NCBI GenBank assembly: GCA_029938595.1
Contig: JAOZUP010000224.1
Span: 1-6,816 of the forward strand
Source of the DNA: Thermoanaerobaculales bacterium
GTDB taxonomy: Bacteria > Acidobacteriota > Thermoanaerobaculia > Thermoanaerobaculales > Sulfomarinibacteraceae
Reading direction: 5' to 3'
DNA: 6,816 nucleotides
The notes beneath the pieces were generated by a model. That model did no database searches and had not been told where the DNA came from. It worked only from the letters and a program-made list of their open reading frames with translations. Position 1 is the stretch's first letter; every line of letters starts with the position of its first letter. The translations under genes were made by a program, and so were the position numbers. Positions 6,425 to 6,816 of the stretch are shown in pieces.

Positions 6425-6816
6425 TCACTCAATCCACTCCGCCAGCGCGCGCAGGCGATCGGGGTGGAGGATGGTCACGTGATCCGGTGACGCGGTGAGG
6501 AGGCCGTCGTCCTCGAGCCGGCGGAAGGTGCGTGAGAGGACCTCGGGGGCGGTGCCGCACTGGGCGGCGATGAGGTTGCGGGCCTCGGCGAGCTCGACGG
6601 TGTCGCCGGGCTGAAGCTCGCGGCCGCCGGCGCGGGCGAGGATGTAGATCGCGACCCGCTCCTCGACCCGGCGCTGGGTCAGCAGCTCGAGCTTGCCCGC
6701 GAGCTTGCGGGTCCACACCGAGATCGAGGCCAGCATGGCGACGCCTAGCTCGGGGGCGGATCGGAGGAGGCCGAGCAGCGCCTCGCGCGGCAGGCACCAC
6801 AGGCGGGTCGGCTCCA
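6425..6816 (-). CDS. Crp/Fnr-family transcriptional regulator, C-terminal 129 residues (5' end off the edge)
   Basis: The frame is open from the right edge to a TGA at 6427-6425. It shows 129 residues and lacks its start; an internal ATG at 6736 is not the true start, because family-like sequence continues upstream of it. Visible residues 1-20 match the end of the cyclic-nucleotide-type sensor barrel (a PREALLGLLR-like segment). Residues about 21-63 form the long amphipathic dimerisation helix, including RRVEERVAIYIL. Residues about 73-106 form the helix-turn-helix, with CGTAPEVLSRTFRRLEDDG as turn and recognition helix, followed by a wing (VTILHPDRL). Members bind DNA as dimers and act in the cytoplasm in response to a small ligand, oxygen or NO. 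The ligand cannot be told here, because the sensor core and any Fnr-type N-terminal cysteines lie outside the window. Its codons are even richer in G/C at third positions than those of the giant gene downstream. The gap of 262 bases and the hairpin between them argue for separate transcription. Confidence 0.93.
   Translation of the reverse strand, partial: EPTRLWCLPREALLGLLRSAPELGVAMLASISVWTRKLAGKLELLTQRRVEERVAIYILARAGGRELQPGDTVELAEARNLIAAQCGTAPEVLSRTFRRLEDDGLLTASPDHVTILHPDRLRALAEWIE

Noticed and set aside
6475..6482. TCACGTGA palindrome
   Set aside because: It lies inside the regulator's coding sequence, is only 8 bases long, and is explained by codons for Asp-His-Val-Thr. It is likely chance.
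6429..6800. Minus-strand open frame of 123 codons overlapping the regulator
   Set aside because: It is Arg/Pro/Ala-rich shadow sequence. The other phase gives a clear Crp/Fnr dimer helix and helix-turn-helix.
1..6816. Search for tRNA, rRNA, CRISPR repeats, insertion-sequence ends, integrase or phage genes
   Set aside because: No cloverleaf, regular short direct repeats with spacers, terminal inverted repeats with a transposase, or phage-type proteins were seen on either strand.

Overview
The window holds two genes, both read on the minus strand and both cut by a window edge. A 262-base non-coding gap separates them. Base composition is high in G+C, and the coding regions favour G or C at the third codon position. 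The secreted Ig-like, Calx-beta and PPC modules, together with a DGFESG tag near the N-terminus, fit a free-living Gram-negative bacterium. An Acidobacteriota or gamma-proteobacteria-like lineage is possible, but that placement is a guess from style rather than from a marker gene.

Layout, from right (upstream) to left (downstream). Positions 6816-6425 carry the C-terminal 129 residues of a Crp/Fnr-family transcription regulator: the end of the sensor domain, the dimer helix and the winged helix-turn-helix. Positions 6424-6163 are the gap, which contains a hairpin just after the regulator, a second inverted repeat, a weak sigma70-like promoter, a leader hairpin and a clear Shine-Dalgarno site. 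Positions 6162-1 are one uninterrupted frame of exactly 2054 codons that runs off the left edge. It encodes a giant exported protein.

The giant protein was translated codon by codon across its whole visible length and has no in-frame stop. Its order is: signal peptide (1-28), DGFESG tag (35-40), three tandem Calx-beta domains (56-392), a five-module superunit (394-999), a second, diverged copy of that superunit (1000-1637), an unrecognised beta-rich stretch (1638-1860), a PPC-like domain (about 1861-1992) and the start of a Big-1/invasin-like Ig domain (2000-2054). No catalytic domain is visible. It is most likely a cell-surface or released adhesin or matrix-type protein, unless an enzyme domain lies beyond the edge.

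The most noteworthy observation is the internal duplication. About 610-640 residues, covering five different Ig-like modules, appear twice in the same order. Matching landmarks (a Trp, a DPEPG-type turn, another Trp, an HDVD motif and a Cys-x8-Cys pair) keep a nearly constant offset that rises slowly from 606 to 637 residues. Nothing else in the window suggests a mobile element, an RNA gene or a CRISPR array.
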